A DNA stretch of 64,000 nt from Paraconiothyrium sp. Pb-2020 (lineage: Eukaryota > Ascomycota > Dothideomycetes > Pleosporales > Didymosphaeriaceae), in contig JAJUBI010000002.1 in assembly GCA_022419385.1 (NCBI GenBank), positions 3,968,001 through 4,032,000 of the forward strand. Reading direction: 5' to 3'. Shown one piece after another: positions 24,552 through 35,847 of this stretch. Both the position numbers and the translations under genes were made by a program. Position 1 is the first letter of the stretch. Each line of letters begins with the position of its first letter. Below the pieces are notes generated by a model. It was not told where the DNA came from, ran no database searches, and worked only from the letters and a program-made list of their open reading frames with translations.

Positions 24552-26263
24552 ATGAATTCCTCGCGCCCCTTCACTCGCACCGCGAACAACATATTCCGGC
24601 CCGCCTTCTCCTACCTGAACAACGTCGCGCGCGACCTGCCCAAGAAAACAGACAGCTACGCGGCCCGCCGCAAGAACAGCGCAAGCTCGCTCGATGATAC
24701 GGATCATTCAGACATAGAACAGTACGCACGAATGGACGGCTCACGGCTAAGCCATTCGAGCAAGAATTCGCTCTCGGAGCTGCAGCCCGCGGTCCCACTT
24801 ATAGACATTGGGAGCCGCTCGACATCACCATACCCGCGAAGTCGCAGCGCAGTACAGAGCGAGGACGAGGACGATGATTTTGAGCCCGCAGATAGCATTC
24901 GTCCGCTTGTGAACCACAATGTGGGAGGAGGAAGCATAAGCAGAGGAGTGTGGAGAGAAGGCGGGCTAGGAGGTTTCTTCTTCGGCACCTGGATGGGCTG
25001 GCAGGTTTATGTGGCCCTACTGGTATTCTGGGTCGGTGGATGTGGGTTCGGGCTGCTGCTCATGAATCGGTTCATCATGTTGACGGGTGTCTACAAGTAC
25101 GCAATTGATGGCAATTTGTCAAGGCGCTTGCTAACATCGGCAGGTTTCCATTCCCGCTCACAGGAACATACGTTCAGCTTGTTCTTACGCACATTCTTCT
25201 CATAGGCTTCTCGAGCCTCACGCGCGGACTCGGAAGTCCTCTCCGAAGACTAGGTTTAGGAGCTGCTGTTGCACCTTCTTTTCCAGTTGCACCCGCCGGA
25301 GCCTCGTTCAGGAACCCACCCAAGCCGCAATCTACACCGATGAGGATTCTCAAGTGGTTGACCAATGGCTCTGGAGGAATCGCTGGAGGCGGTCTATTCG
25401 AGTTCGACTGGCACGTGGCGAAACAGGTGCTTCCGCTCGCTGTTGTCTTCTGCTTCAAGGTGCTGCTTAGCAACGTCTCCTTTGCGTAAGTCTGCTACAT
25501 GTTCGCAATGGCCTATCTAACATCTTGCAGCTACGCTCCTCTACCCGTGTACCAACTTGCACGCATACCAGTCGTGCCTTTCGCCCTCATCTTTACCGCC
25601 GTCATCCAAAAGGAGAACCACAGCGGTTCGACCCTGTCCTCCGCTCTCATCGCGACCCTCTTTCTCTCCTTCGCCTCCTACCGCTCCCATCAGCGTGTGA
25701 CTCCCGACTCCATCGTCGCCGGCGTCTTCTCCTCCATTTTCGTCGCCCTCTACCCCATCATGCTCCTCCGCACCTACCGCACCCTCGTCTCCAACCTTGT
25801 ACCCCAGGGTGACGTCCTCACCGGCTACCCCTCCTCTGCCGACGACTCTCCCTCAAATCGCGAAGAGACCCGCGCCTATTATCGCGTATTGCACTACACG
25901 TCTCTACTTTCCATTACGCTGCTCACACCCATCGTGCTCTTTTCCGGTGGCATCCCCCACATCATTCGCAACATCCCCTTCCTTGATGTACCCTTCTTCT
26001 GGTTGATGATCTGGTGTGGGGCTCTAGGCAGTTTCGCCCTCTTCGTGTCCACCCTCCTACTGGTCAAGGCAACGAGTCCACTGACGGCAACGTTTGTCGC
26101 AGTCCCAAGGAGCGCGTTCCAGCTCGTCATGCTGAGTGCGTTTAAGATGCCGAGCCATAGTTGGACCGGCGTTGTACTGTGCTGGATTAGCTGTCTGTGG
26201 TTCCTGGTGGCAAGGAGGGATGAGGGAAGGACGTTAGATCGGTTGAGGCTGGAAGGGAGGTGA
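24552..26263 (+). CDS. TPT/nucleotide-sugar-transporter-like membrane protein (DMT superfamily)
   Basis: Multi-pass membrane protein, probably of the Golgi or ER. Exons 24552-25096, 25144-25485 and 25531-26263 (introns 47 and 45 nt) give 539 aa. The first 150 residues are soluble and Ser-rich with a DHSDIEQYARMDG segment and an acidic patch SEDEDDDFEP. They are followed by about ten hydrophobic helices: for example FFFGTWMGWQVYVALLVFWV, LPLAVVFCFKVLLSNVSFAY, IPVVPFALIFTAVI and the C-terminal WTGVVLCWISCLWFLVA. KVLLSNVSFAYAPLPVYQLAR is the motif region typical of the triose-phosphate/nucleotide-sugar transporter family. The sugar or nucleotide carried is unknown. The frame is open upstream to an ATG at 24375; I prefer 24552 because upstream residues look like translated leader. 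Confidence 0.82.
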
Positions 26264-29200
26264 TACAGATTGTCGGGTTGTAGTGTACACATGCGTAGAA
26301 TTTAATTCATCCGCGCTGCTATCTGCATTGAGCGCATTTGCATGGTTGTGTTCGAGCAGACTGAGGATGCTGTTGCCGTGAGACTCTGGGCGCAGCGGAA
26401 ACATTCATTACTTAAAGCTACGACGAAATAGCGAACGGCGGCCACGATCTCCAGCCCACATGCAGCCGATTGCAAAGCGCACGTATAAAAGGGCTTCTCC
26501 TGTTGAGTAGGTTTCTTCACACCTCTGCTCCTGTCCAGGACTGAAAACATTATTCAACACGGCCCATGGGGCCGTCGTAGTAAAATTACCGGGAGCGTTC
26601 TATGGTGTTCGGCTTGGTGTGGAGCTGAAAACCAATAAGGTCCTCACACATGTGGTGAGGCTTCGGGAAGGACTGGAGTGTAGCCCCCACTACCACATGG
26701 AATTCCTGGTCGTATCAAAAGTGATACGTTGAGCCAGCGAGCGTACGACAAACGAACGCTTTCGCCTGCATCCAGTGCCTCTAGAAAGTGGCTCTTTGTG
26801 ACAAACAAAATTTGCAAACTACTTTTCTCTTAAAAAGATCTTGAAAAGGAGACCTGGAAATGTCCATGGGTTTAGGAGATCGAAAAGCATGGTGTTGACC
26901 TTATGGACTTCGTGGGACTGAAATTTGAACAAACTGCACCATGTGGTCAGAATCCAAGTAGGGTCCAAAAGGCCATTGTCATGCTTCAATGGGCGTGATA
27001 TCGGATTCAAACTTTGAACCTACATACCCTATGGGTGGGTGGTGTTGCCCTCCGCGAAGGGAGAGAAGGACGACTCAAAAGCGATCAATTGCACCTATGA
27101 TGGTGTCTGTAACCTACTTTGCACTTCCACCTTGCTGCGAAGGCCGGCTTCAAACCCTCCAAAAGAGTTGGCAGATCAAATACATGTTTTCGGTACCCTT
27201 GTGCCACGTGCGAGTGCCGCTCCTCACGCACTATGGCGGCCAGCAAACGGGCCGGCCCATCCAATCTCGGAAAGGAGCCAGACGGGGTATAAAAGGCGTC
27301 CCTCAGCCCGTGGAAAGCTGCACACTACTTTCTTCCTCAGTGGGAGACTAAAATAGGGGAGATGCATTGAAATGTTTTGCGGGACTGAAAAGAAACAAGG
27401 CAACCACTCATGGGGTCGACGGAAGGGCAACTAAAAACGAATGCGAAACGCAGCATGGGGTCGAGGTGGTTGCGGGATTCCGAAATCCACGTACTAAGAA
27501 ACCATGGTCTTGCTGTGTTTGCAAAAGTTCTTGAGGAGGATGGTTGTAGGAGTGAGTGAGCTCATGACCCCTGTCACTTCGGAATTTGGATCGAAAGTCA
27601 CGCCACCATCTCCCCCCGTCGGCAGTCGCAATCGAAGCAACCATGAAGGCGCTTCTCTTCTTTGGGGTAAACTTGCACACTGCTTGTTTTGCCGTCTGGG
27701 GAACCGAGCAATTCGAAAGAAGTACTCACGAAAGACCATGAATGATTGCGGGTTGAGATTGAAAGGAATCGACCTAAAGCTGAGGTTACCGATGTCATAC
27801 GTTCGAAGACTTCGTCACGGGTGGACCAAACAACGCAGCTGAAGGCTATGATGAGGACTAAAAGTCATACAGACGAGGACATAATGGTCTTGACTAGACG
27901 TCCACGTACACCGAGCTCTAGCTTTGGTGAGCTCTACCGACTGTACACGATGGCCGAGCTAAGCTATGTCCCTGACCCCAGTTTCATGTCTTCCCAGAAG
28001 GTGATAATGATGCTAAAGGCGGTTTCTTGAAGTGACGAAATTTACACCGTGTTCACCTACTCTTGTGTTCAGTAGTTTCAATGTGGTTGGGAACTGAGAT
28101 GTGGACTAAAAATAGAGGGAGAAAACAGCATGCCACTGGATTCGCTATGCGACCAAAACAACGACAGTTGCACCAACATTGACTTGCTGTAGCTTTCAAA
28201 ATCAACTCTTCAGGTAGCATAGGTGACCTGAGCAGGGAGGTAGAATTGACTTCGAAAATCAGATTCAGATTCGACATACTCCATGATTATGGAATTTAGA
28301 GCGCTGCACATGAATGATTCCTGCGCTTGCTATATTAACGATGGTATATAAAGCTTGACATGATCTACGTATGTGGGGCCACATCAACGTACTGCCAGGC
28401 GAAATCTGGGAGTAAACAGGAGGCGTCTCTTGAACAGGAAGGAATCAGCACACTTCTTTCCTTTGGCCGGGAAGTTGAGAGCGAAAAGGGCTTTGTTGAT
28501 GTCCATGTCGCCATGAGCAAGCTATCAGTCGAAAAAATGTTGCGCAGGAAAAGTTCAGCTACATATAAGATTTGCGCTCTGATGCGAAATAAGATGAAGG
28601 ACCGCGAGTTGCGAAGTGTACTCAATCCTACACTAAGAAATGGCCATGCGCCCTACGTGGGTATCTACGCCGTAAAGAAGCACTGTGATATCCCTCATCG
28701 TTGGCACCAAAAGGTACCTAGGTACGCCATTCAACAAGATCAGGCGCTCGTGAGACTAGGTTCATAGGCCCAATACGACTATAAATTCTTTTATAGATTG
28801 AAACATGGATCTCCAGTGAATGATTGTTTCCCTTGACGACAACAGCCTGACTTTATTCGGTAAGCGTATGAGCTACAATGCCGTCATCTCGAGATCTTCG
28901 TGCAAAGCTCTGATAGATGAAGTGAGGTGCAAAATCTGCGCATATCTACAAAGTGAGCATGACCACGAGGATGAGGTTCAATGTATTAGATTCTACCTTG
29001 GAAACTTTGGAGGTGAAGGTTTAATAGGTCTAGTAAAATTTGTCTTCGCTCCCATCTCACGTCTCGATCCGATTTATCGCGGAAGCAGCTAAACAGTGGA
29101 TAGAAAGCTTCCTCAACGTGAAGCACACCTAGCCTCTGGTTTGAAAGCGTAAAGAGCATCGTGTTCTCGTCGAATACACCTGGGCATTTACATGTGAGAA

Positions 29201-29691
29201 TAAGTCCATTCTGATATCCAGTTTTTCGAATGCTGGCTTTGTTGGGTATCCTTGCTCAGTACCCACAGCCCCCTCAACGCAAAGACGAACCACTAGCGCC
29301 CACGTGACGCCCACATAGCAAGGCGGTCAAGCGGCACAATGTTGGCAGCGCGATATCCGCAGCCTTCTGTTTCAAAGCTTTGCATCTGAATCTAGACGTC
29401 TTTGCTGGCCCTCGCTTGCGCCTCACTTTGTGTGGGGCGGGGCGGACGACCAATTGTTCATACGTTCGTTACGCTGGCACTGTATGCAACTAACAGTGAC
29501 AACAACGAAATGCTGACACGATTCATCTCGAAGTCTCCACTTATCAAGTGGGAGGTCACGTGTGGAACGGGGGTCATATAGTTAACAGCAACCACAACCC
29601 TGCTGCAAGCATCGTTCGCTCTTGCAAACAGCACATACTCACCATCCGCGACACGACTCGATTGGTGGCTCCAGGGAACACATATTCCAGC
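26264..29691. other. 3.4-kb gene-free region with dispersed short motif
   Basis: No recognisable gene on either strand. It contains the degenerate motif family described separately (26538-28135), and three TATA-like boxes: TATAAAAGGG at about 26485, TATAAAAGG at about 27288 and TATATAAAG at about 28344. The best open frames, 27504-27842 and 28360-28767 on the plus strand, have no domain, no homology I recognise and no convincing splice context, although the second starts just after the third TATA-like box. The last kilobase should include the promoter of the coiled-coil gene. Confidence 0.5.
26538..28135. repeat. degenerate dispersed motif GGACT[G/A]AAA-N~18-CATGNGG
   Basis: At least seven copies of one loose motif lie on the plus strand in 1.6 kb, starting near 26538, 26621, 26915, 27382, 27426, 27854 and 28103. 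Each has GGACTGAAA, GGACTAAAA or a close variant, then 17-20 unconstrained bases, then CATGGGG, CATGTGG or a variant. Two copies at 27382 and 27426 are a near-tandem pair 44 bp apart. The G/A alternation (CTGAAA to CTAAAA) is the kind of change repeat-induced point mutation makes. Read on the minus strand, the motif is a pyrimidine-rich TTTTCAGTCC preceded by CATG. Origin unknown: an old eroded repeat is the simplest reading. Confidence 0.45.
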
Positions 29692-31371
29692 ATGTGCGAG
29701 TTCACATATACTCATCTCGAGTGCGGCCACAGAAAACAGGATCACATCGACACGAGCCTATGCGCATACTTCGAACGGACCGGCGTTCACTGTCAACCCG
29801 ACAACCGCCAGCACAAAGAGCGAGGAACTACCGTCGTCACTCGAAAAAGAAAAGGAAGGTGTTTTGACTGCCTCCAGGAGGCAGAAAATGCCGACCTAGC
29901 GGCCGCGATCAAGGAGTCAATAGAAGCATCCGAAAGAGACAAGAGGGCGCGGGAGGAGGCCGAGAGAGTGAGAAGGGAAGAAGACGAGCGCATAGAGTGG
30001 GAAAGAAAAGCCTGGAAGCAACACGAAGAGGCAAAGCTGGCAGAGTGCAGAAGGCGCGAAGAAGCAGAAACGATCAAGAATAACGCAGCCGCCGCCGCCG
30101 AGCGACGAGCCAGAGAGGCTGCAGAGCTACAAGCGCAGATGGAGAAGGAGCAGCAAGACTTACTCGATCGAATCGCCAGAGAAGAGGCGGAAGAAGCTGC
30201 TGAGCTCGAACGCAAGAAAGACGCTGAGCACAAAGAGCGTTTGAGGCTCCAAAAGGCGGAGCACGACCGCAAATTGGCTGAGAAGGCAAATGAAGCCAGA
30301 CGTTTACGTGAAGCGGCGAGGAAGGCCCAGGAGGTAGCCGATGAGCAAATTAGATACAACAGAGAAGTGGGAATCGAACATCAGCATGCGGCTGATGAAG
30401 ATAGGGTGGAACGGGAGAAAGAAGAACTGAACCGCAAGCTAGCTCGAGAGAAAGCCACCGAAGCAGCGGAGGCAGCCTCCCCACCACCCGGAAATCCCAC
30501 GAATCTTATGCCCAAGACCGCCGTAGACTATAGCACGTTGGTCGGTCACCATGGGCACCAAGAAATCGGACACGGCATGCTCGGAAACCGACGCATACCT
30601 CTACACGAATCTCAAAAACGAGCTGAACCCACAAAACCTTCAACGACTCCAGGTTTTAAACCCGCGCCCTCCCCGATGGCCAGCCTCGCCAGGCCTGTGC
30701 AGTCGAGTCCAACGGATTATAGGATCCCACAGCCCAGCCTTACCGCTCTCCCCGGTACAACAACGCCAGACTGGAAGAAGAGCATCCACCCAAGATCTGG
30801 CTCGAATATCATGCCCGCAGCAGAGCTATCAGGTCCCACTTCTGAGCTTGAGTTGCGATTGGCGAAACGACGAGCATGGGAAGCCGATCAAGAGAAAATC
30901 GAAGCAGAGAAGACAAACCAAGAAAGGAGCGAGCCAGGCTGGCATACAGTTGATAAAGCGCCTAGTTCGGCTGCCGCGCCTTCAAAGCCTACTTCTGCCG
31001 CACCACAAACACCGGCAATCTCAACTTCACCTCCTCCGACGTACCCTGTAGTACCTCCTCTCGCACAGCCAAAGATGACCTCCGCATCACCTCCTCGAAC
31101 GATCGCGATAGCCAACCCTCCCGTATCAGTGAAACGCATACCAAGCGCCTCCAGCCCTCCATCCACATCTCCCATACCCACTCCTCCCCCAATGCCCTCT
31201 TTACCGACACGAGTTCGCGTTGACTCTGCGGCGTCGTCGCCCCGGGCGGGAAATAAGCAGAATAACGAGGATGATGAATGGGACGAGCCTGATAGCCATA
31301 CGATAAGGAAACAGTTCTCGCCGGATGATGTTTTTGGAGAACAGAGGAGGAAAGGATGGAGAGTAGAGTGA
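29692..31371 (+). CDS. coiled-coil protein with N-terminal Cys/His motif
   Basis: Intronless, 559 aa, function unknown. The first 60 residues carry Cys/His pairs, CEFTYTHLECGHRKQDH, CAYFERTGVHC and GRCFDCLQEAE, which could bind zinc. Residues about 62-260 are an almost uninterrupted Glu/Lys/Arg/Ala coiled coil with EEAERVRREEDERIEWERKA at its start. The C-terminal half is Pro/Ser/Thr-rich and disordered, with poly-Pro segments; the last 25 residues (EWDEPDSHTIRKQFSPDD, then WRVE) look more conserved. Start chosen at MCEFTYTHLECGH because the upstream in-frame extension (to 29548) is low in coding character. It could be a cytoskeletal or trafficking scaffold, but nothing in the sequence decides this. 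Confidence 0.75.
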   Translation: MCEFTYTHLECGHRKQDHIDTSLCAYFERTGVHCQPDNRQHKERGTTVVTRKRKGRCFDCLQEAENADLAAAIKESIEASERDKRAREEAERVRREEDERIEWERKAWKQHEEAKLAECRRREEAETIKNNAAAAAERRAREAAELQAQMEKEQQDLLDRIAREEAEEAAELERKKDAEHKERLRLQKAEHDRKLAEKANEARRLREAARKAQEVADEQIRYNREVGIEHQHAADEDRVEREKEELNRKLAREKATEAAEAASPPPGNPTNLMPKTAVDYSTLVGHHGHQEIGHGMLGNRRIPLHESQKRAEPTKPSTTPGFKPAPSPMASLARPVQSSPTDYRIPQPSLTALPGTTTPDWKKSIHPRSGSNIMPAAELSGPTSELELRLAKRRAWEADQEKIEAEKTNQERSEPGWHTVDKAPSSAAAPSKPTSAAPQTPAISTSPPPTYPVVPPLAQPKMTSASPPRTIAIANPPVSVKRIPSASSPPSTSPIPTPPPMPSLPTRVRVDSAASSPRAGNKQNNEDDEWDEPDSHTIRKQFSPDDVFGEQRRKGWRVE

Positions 31372-32459
31372 ACTTAGGGGCTATAGAGACTGTATAGCGC
31401 GACGTTTGGGACGGGTCCTTCTTTTTTGGATCTAATTTAATTATCATGGGATGTATAATCGTGCTTTGTTGTGTTTGGTGAGGCGTAACGAGATTCGCGC
31501 GAATGTGTGTTTGACCAGTGGCTAATGGTGTACAAAAGGGCTTCTCTCGTGAGGTGGGAGGTGCGCACCGCTTCCACCTTGATCTTCGAAGGCCCTCAGA
31601 TGTTTTCGCAGTCACGCTATAGAGATGAGGAAGTAGTAGTTCTGCTTCACTATGCTATGGGTTTCTTTTCGGAACGAAAATTCATGCGAACAATTAGATA
31701 AATTGGCCGAGAATCAAGAACGATTACTCTTGCAATTCATGTCTCTTCCGTAACCTCAAATGATCCCCAGTACAAATTAGGGGATTGCTGCAATGGACTT
31801 TGTCTTTTCCGAAGTCTCTTTTGTCACCAAAGTGCCCTTGGAATTGAGATGAAAGATCGAAGTCTGCATCTAGATGCGCGAACTTCGAAAGGAGAATATA
31901 CAGTAAACGATAATATATGTACTAGGAAAAAAATGGCGGCAAGAATTGGACTCATGGAATCCTCTCGCGAGACTGTGACATCCACAAGCTTATGTGATCT
32001 TTATCATCCATGATATATTTGAGGAGCCAAAGTGCCCAATAGATAGAAATTCGAGTACTGGATCGAACCATAGATACAGACTTCTATCCATAGCGCCGTA
32101 CTCTGTGTTATAGTACCCCTCGGTTGGGATTGGGATTTGTCACTTTGTGGGCATAATATCTTTCAGCATGCTTACATGGTGCCTGTTGTCCTTTCACAAA
32201 TCCCAAGGACTGCACTACATGGCCTTCCTTTGCACTTGCTGGTCAGCACTATTAGTACGTCTCAACAGAGAGCATGTCGAAGGCAGTCTATGGCCTGCGT
32301 AGCTGTACCTATGCACGCTCCCGCCCAACACTGCATATACCCGTTTGTACCACCTCTTCTTTCCCAACCAACTCATACTTCTATAATTCTGTGAAGAGGT
32401 CTTTTTGAAAAACTATCTCCAGGTTTATATAATTAATCCAGCATAAACAACTCAATAAC
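31372..32459. other. intergenic, nothing recognised
   Basis: About 1.1 kb between the coiled-coil gene and the tRNA. Only short open frames without domains were seen. The 3' untranslated region of the upstream gene presumably lies at the left end. Confidence 0.5.
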
Positions 32460-32540
32460 GGCGTTGTGGCGGAGTGGTTATCGCGCAAGACTTGAAATCT
32501 TGTTCCTTCGGGAGCGTCAGTTCGAATCTGGCCAACGTCG
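32460..32540 (+). tRNA. tRNA-Ser (UGA anticodon)
   Basis: An 81-nt intronless class II tRNA. The acceptor arms GGCGTTG (32460-32466) and CAACGTC (32533-32539) pair with one G-U. The anticodon stem CAAGA/TCTTG (32486-32490/32498-32502) encloses loop CTTGAAA with anticodon TGA at 32493-32495. The extra arm TTCCTTCGGGAGC is of the long serine type. The T arm has GTTCGAAT, and position 73 is G, the serine identity discriminator. A T-rich run TTTCTTTTT at about 32551-32559 can act as the RNA polymerase III terminator. Confidence 0.93.
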
Positions 32541-32742
32541 ACGATCGCGTTTCTTTTTGGACCTATCCAAAATTTCCTTGCAGATGGCATTTATTAGCAG
32601 TAGTAAAAGTGTCAAGTTGATGGAGTGTGGCGGCGGAAGGGAAAGTTCGCATAGATGCGGTTCGAACTGTATAGTTACATTTTGCCTACCTATTTGACTT
32701 TCCCTTTAACGCCATGCTGGTATCAAATTTTCATTCCGTCCC

Positions 32743-34095
32743 TCATAGTTGGTCTGGCGAGACTCTCTGCACAATAATACCCGTGGCCGCACCTCCACCA
32801 TTACAGATAGCAGCGGCGCCATACTGGCCCACTTCGAGCTGGTGTAGTAGCGTGACCAATATCCTACTACCAGAGCTACCGAGCGCGTGACCGAGCGCAA
32901 TAGCTCCACCTCTTGGGTTTACATTGTCTACCCCTAGTCCGAGGATTTTAGCGTTAGCCTTGATGACGGCGGCAAATGCCTCGTTGAATTCCCAAACAGC
33001 AATGTCGGACTTGGAAAGCCCAGATTGCTTGAGGAGCTTCTCGACTACGGCCGCGGGCGCGACAGGGAAGTCGATCGGGTCCATAGCTGCATCGGCGTAC
33101 GTGACGATCTTTGCGAGAACACGGCTGTCCTTGCCGTATTGCTGGGCGATCTCCTTGCTACCAAGCACTAGTGCAGATCCGCCATCGCTGAACGCAGAGC
33201 TGTTTGCGGCGGTAACGCTGCCACTGCCGTCTCGTACGAATGCTGGCTTCAGGGTGGGTACCTTCTCCAGCTTGAGCTTGTTGTAGCCTTCATCTTCCGA
33301 TACAACAACTTCGCCCTTTCTCGATTTGACTGTTACCGGCGCAACCTCGTCCTTGAACAGGCCGTCTTTCCATGCTGCTTGTGCGCGCTTGTAGGTGAGG
33401 ATGGCGAACTCGTCCTGTTCTTCTCGAGATATGTCGTACTTCTTCACCGTGTTCTCTGCGCAGTTGCCCATGTGAATCTGGTTGTACACATCCCAAAGTC
33501 CATCACCAATGAGGCCATCCTGCAGCTGCTGGTGGCCAAAGGGCGGCTGTTGGCTCGCCCGGTTGAGGTAGTATGGAACTCTTGTCATGTTCTCAAATCC
33601 TCCTGCGACTTGTGCTTCTGCCTGGCCGAGCTCGATGCTCTGAGCAGCGAGGTTAACCGCCTTGAGACCCGATGCGCAGACCTTGTTCACCGTGGTAGCT
33701 TCGACATTGGTGGGCAGGCCGGCGAAGATGGCGGCTTGTCGTGCAGGAGCTTGCCCAACGCCTGCACTGAGCACGTTGCCCATGTATACAGCATCAATCG
33801 AGGATATGGGTACTTTGGACTTTTCGAGAGCCGACTTTATCGCGGTGGCGCCGAGCTGGGTTGCGGAGACGGTGGTGAATGCGCCGTTGAACTATCAGAT
33901 GTCAATGCCAACGCCACATTCTGTGGCTACATTGAGACTCACCACTCCTGTAGGCGTCCGACTCGCGCTCAGAATGTATGCATCTCTAACTTCCTTCTTC
34001 TGCTGAGCCGACGAACTGAACTGGCGTTGTATGCTAGCAAGGCGTTGCTGGGGCCGTGAAGCCATCTTAAGAGATGTGCGAAGGGCGGCAGACAT
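32743..34095 (-). CDS. erg10: acetyl-CoA C-acetyltransferase (acetoacetyl-CoA thiolase), mitochondrial type
   Basis: Condenses two acetyl-CoA to acetoacetyl-CoA, or the reverse. Exons 34095-33943 and 33891-32743 (51-nt intron, phase 0) give 433 aa. The N-terminus MSAALRTSLKMASRPQQRLA is Arg/Ser-rich without acids and followed by QFSSSAQQKKEVRDAYILSA, a typical mitochondrial presequence and junction. The nucleophile Cys is in VNKVCASGLKAVNLA; WEFNEAFAAV is the NEAF motif; the active-site His is in GGAIALGHALGSSG; the second catalytic Cys is in AAICNGGGAATG. The His motif has Ala where many family members have Pro (GHPLG). The symbol is given by family; a separate cytosolic paralogue may be the true ergosterol-pathway enzyme. 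Confidence 0.93.
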
Positions 34096-35394
34096 GACTA
34101 CGAGAACCAACAAATCGCGCGAATACAATACACAGTGAGGAGGAAGTATGCAGAGAGAAAGTAGTTTTGGACCGGCTGTCACATGGCGGAATTGCCGCCG
34201 CTCTGCCTCTTGACGTTCGGAATGTGGAGAATGCGGAGTCCGCCACGCTTGAGCCGAGGTATGACATCGGCCCTTCGCGGCTCAATGGCGTCCTTTGTCA
34301 CCCGGAACAAGTTCGGCGGACGATGCAGATGGTTCGGAGATGGAAAGACAACTCGAGCTCGACTTCCTCCGCTTTGACATTCCGTCACTCTCTTTGACAT
34401 CTCTGCTAACAAGCGCTTTACAGGTCAACTAGTAGTCGTGCTCCTTTCCTGGACTTATCAAAGAAGATCGCATCAGCGCATCACGCTACGCTCAACAGCG
34501 AGCGCACGCTTTGTCTCATCGCGGACGACCTTGCACAAGTACGAACAAGAAGTATCGCATCAATGGCAATAGGCCATATTCTGCTCATTGGAACTCACCG
34601 GCTGTCTCATATGTTTACCATGTGGCTTATCAAAAAGGTGCACACGTAGCATTGCTCTGTGCACCGTAAGCACCATAATAACAGTTGGAAGGTTCGTTGC
34701 ATTGATGCAAGGTGCATCCGTCAATGAACATGTGTTCCGCCCAGATCTAAGGTTTTAAGCTGACAGTTCACTCACCGACGATTCCCGCATGACGCTTCAC
34801 TTTGTCTAGACGTTTGGACTATACACTTAGCGTGCGCAATAACACGAATGCATTATCAGCTGATAGGGTAGACGTTGTTCCTAGCACCAACCGAGAATCC
34901 GGATACAATCGAACATGCATACGGCAGCCGAGACATTCAGTAATCGACTCGGTGCTACATGGGACACTCCTCGCCTATCAGCGCCACCTGCAAATTTACG
35001 GGTTCACGCTAAGCATTTTAATCCCACTGACATTCGTGAGGGGAAGGGCTTCCTGCATTGTGCGTCCAGACTATTCCACGATGCTAGTCGGACGCGACGT
35101 CTTCCTCAAACTGGCTCTGGCGTACAGCCACTCTACAAACTTTTGTCATTTCTACACTATTGGCAAGGTGTAATCGTGTCCGTTGGACAACAAACGACGT
35201 CCTTTTGGTAAGATGACAGTGGAGAGACAACTTGGATCTCTCGAGGTATAAGAAGAGGAGGGTAGCCTGAGATGTCAACCTGCAAGCTCAACTTAAGTTC
35301 CGAAACCCACAATCGGCCTGATATTCGCTCTTCTGACTACCAACCTTATCAACATTTGATCAGACCTACCTCTGGACACATTGGTACAGCAGCC
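34096..35394. other. intergenic, nothing recognised
   Basis: 1.3 kb between the thiolase start and the small secreted-protein start, a divergent promoter region. No domain-bearing frame was seen. A TATA-like TATAAGAAG lies near 35247, about 150 bp upstream of the secreted-protein start. Confidence 0.45.
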
Positions 35395-35847
35395 ATGCGC
35401 GTTCCAACCCTTCTCCCAACCCTCGCAGCACTGACCACTCTCGCCCTCGCCGTCGATCAGGTCATCATCAAGAATCATCTCCCCATTCCCGTCTGGTACA
35501 CTACAGTCGACCAGACGGGCTACCGCAGCGAAACATATTACATAGATGCCAAGGGCCAGGTGTCTTTAGACCAGAGTGACAGACCGGGCGTTGCCGTCAA
35601 GATCACCCCTGATCGGCTCGATATCGATACGCCAGGTAAGGGCATCCTAAATCTTGCCTACAACAAGCAACCCGACGGTTGGATCTACTACACTATGGGC
35701 GCTCATAACTATTTCCCGTTTGCTGGTGCCAAAACTAAGCTCGGCGGTCCGGGCGGCGATGATGATTGGTATGATGGGCAGGTCCACGACCCGCATACCA
35801 TTGGGTATCAGGGGCACGGTGATTTGTATCTTGATATCGGCTACTAG
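35395..35847 (+). CDS. small secreted Bys1-domain-like protein without cysteines
   Basis: Intronless, 150 aa. A clear signal peptide (MRVPTLLPTLAALTTLALA, cut before VDQ) is followed by a single domain: VIIKNHLPIPVWYTTVDQ, RPGVAVKITPDRLDI, GILNLAYNKQPDGWIYYTMG, then a Gly/Asp-rich tail. The order N-x-PV-x-Y, GVAVKIT, and a late LAY/IYY strand is the layout of the Bys1 family (thaumatin-like-sized secreted fungal proteins). Unlike usual members, the mature chain has no cysteine. Secretion is predicted; function is unknown, and an effector or surface role is speculation. The large gene at 39531-42359 begins with the same domain. The start was preferred over an upstream in-frame ATG at 35272 because only this one begins with a signal peptide. 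Confidence 0.8.
   Translation: MRVPTLLPTLAALTTLALAVDQVIIKNHLPIPVWYTTVDQTGYRSETYYIDAKGQVSLDQSDRPGVAVKITPDRLDIDTPGKGILNLAYNKQPDGWIYYTMGAHNYFPFAGAKTKLGGPGGDDDWYDGQVHDPHTIGYQGHGDLYLDIGY

Noticed and set aside
28360..28767. 135-codon plus-strand open frame after a TATA-like box
   Set aside because: Could be a lineage-specific gene, but the only evidence is openness and the TATA-like box; not called as a gene.
29793..30359. 188-codon minus-strand open frame
   Set aside because: Antisense of the Glu/Lys/Arg coiled coil at 29692-31371, which makes the opposite strand Ser/Leu-rich and stop-free.
33379..34059. 226-codon plus-strand open frame
   Set aside because: Antisense to the thiolase coding exons.
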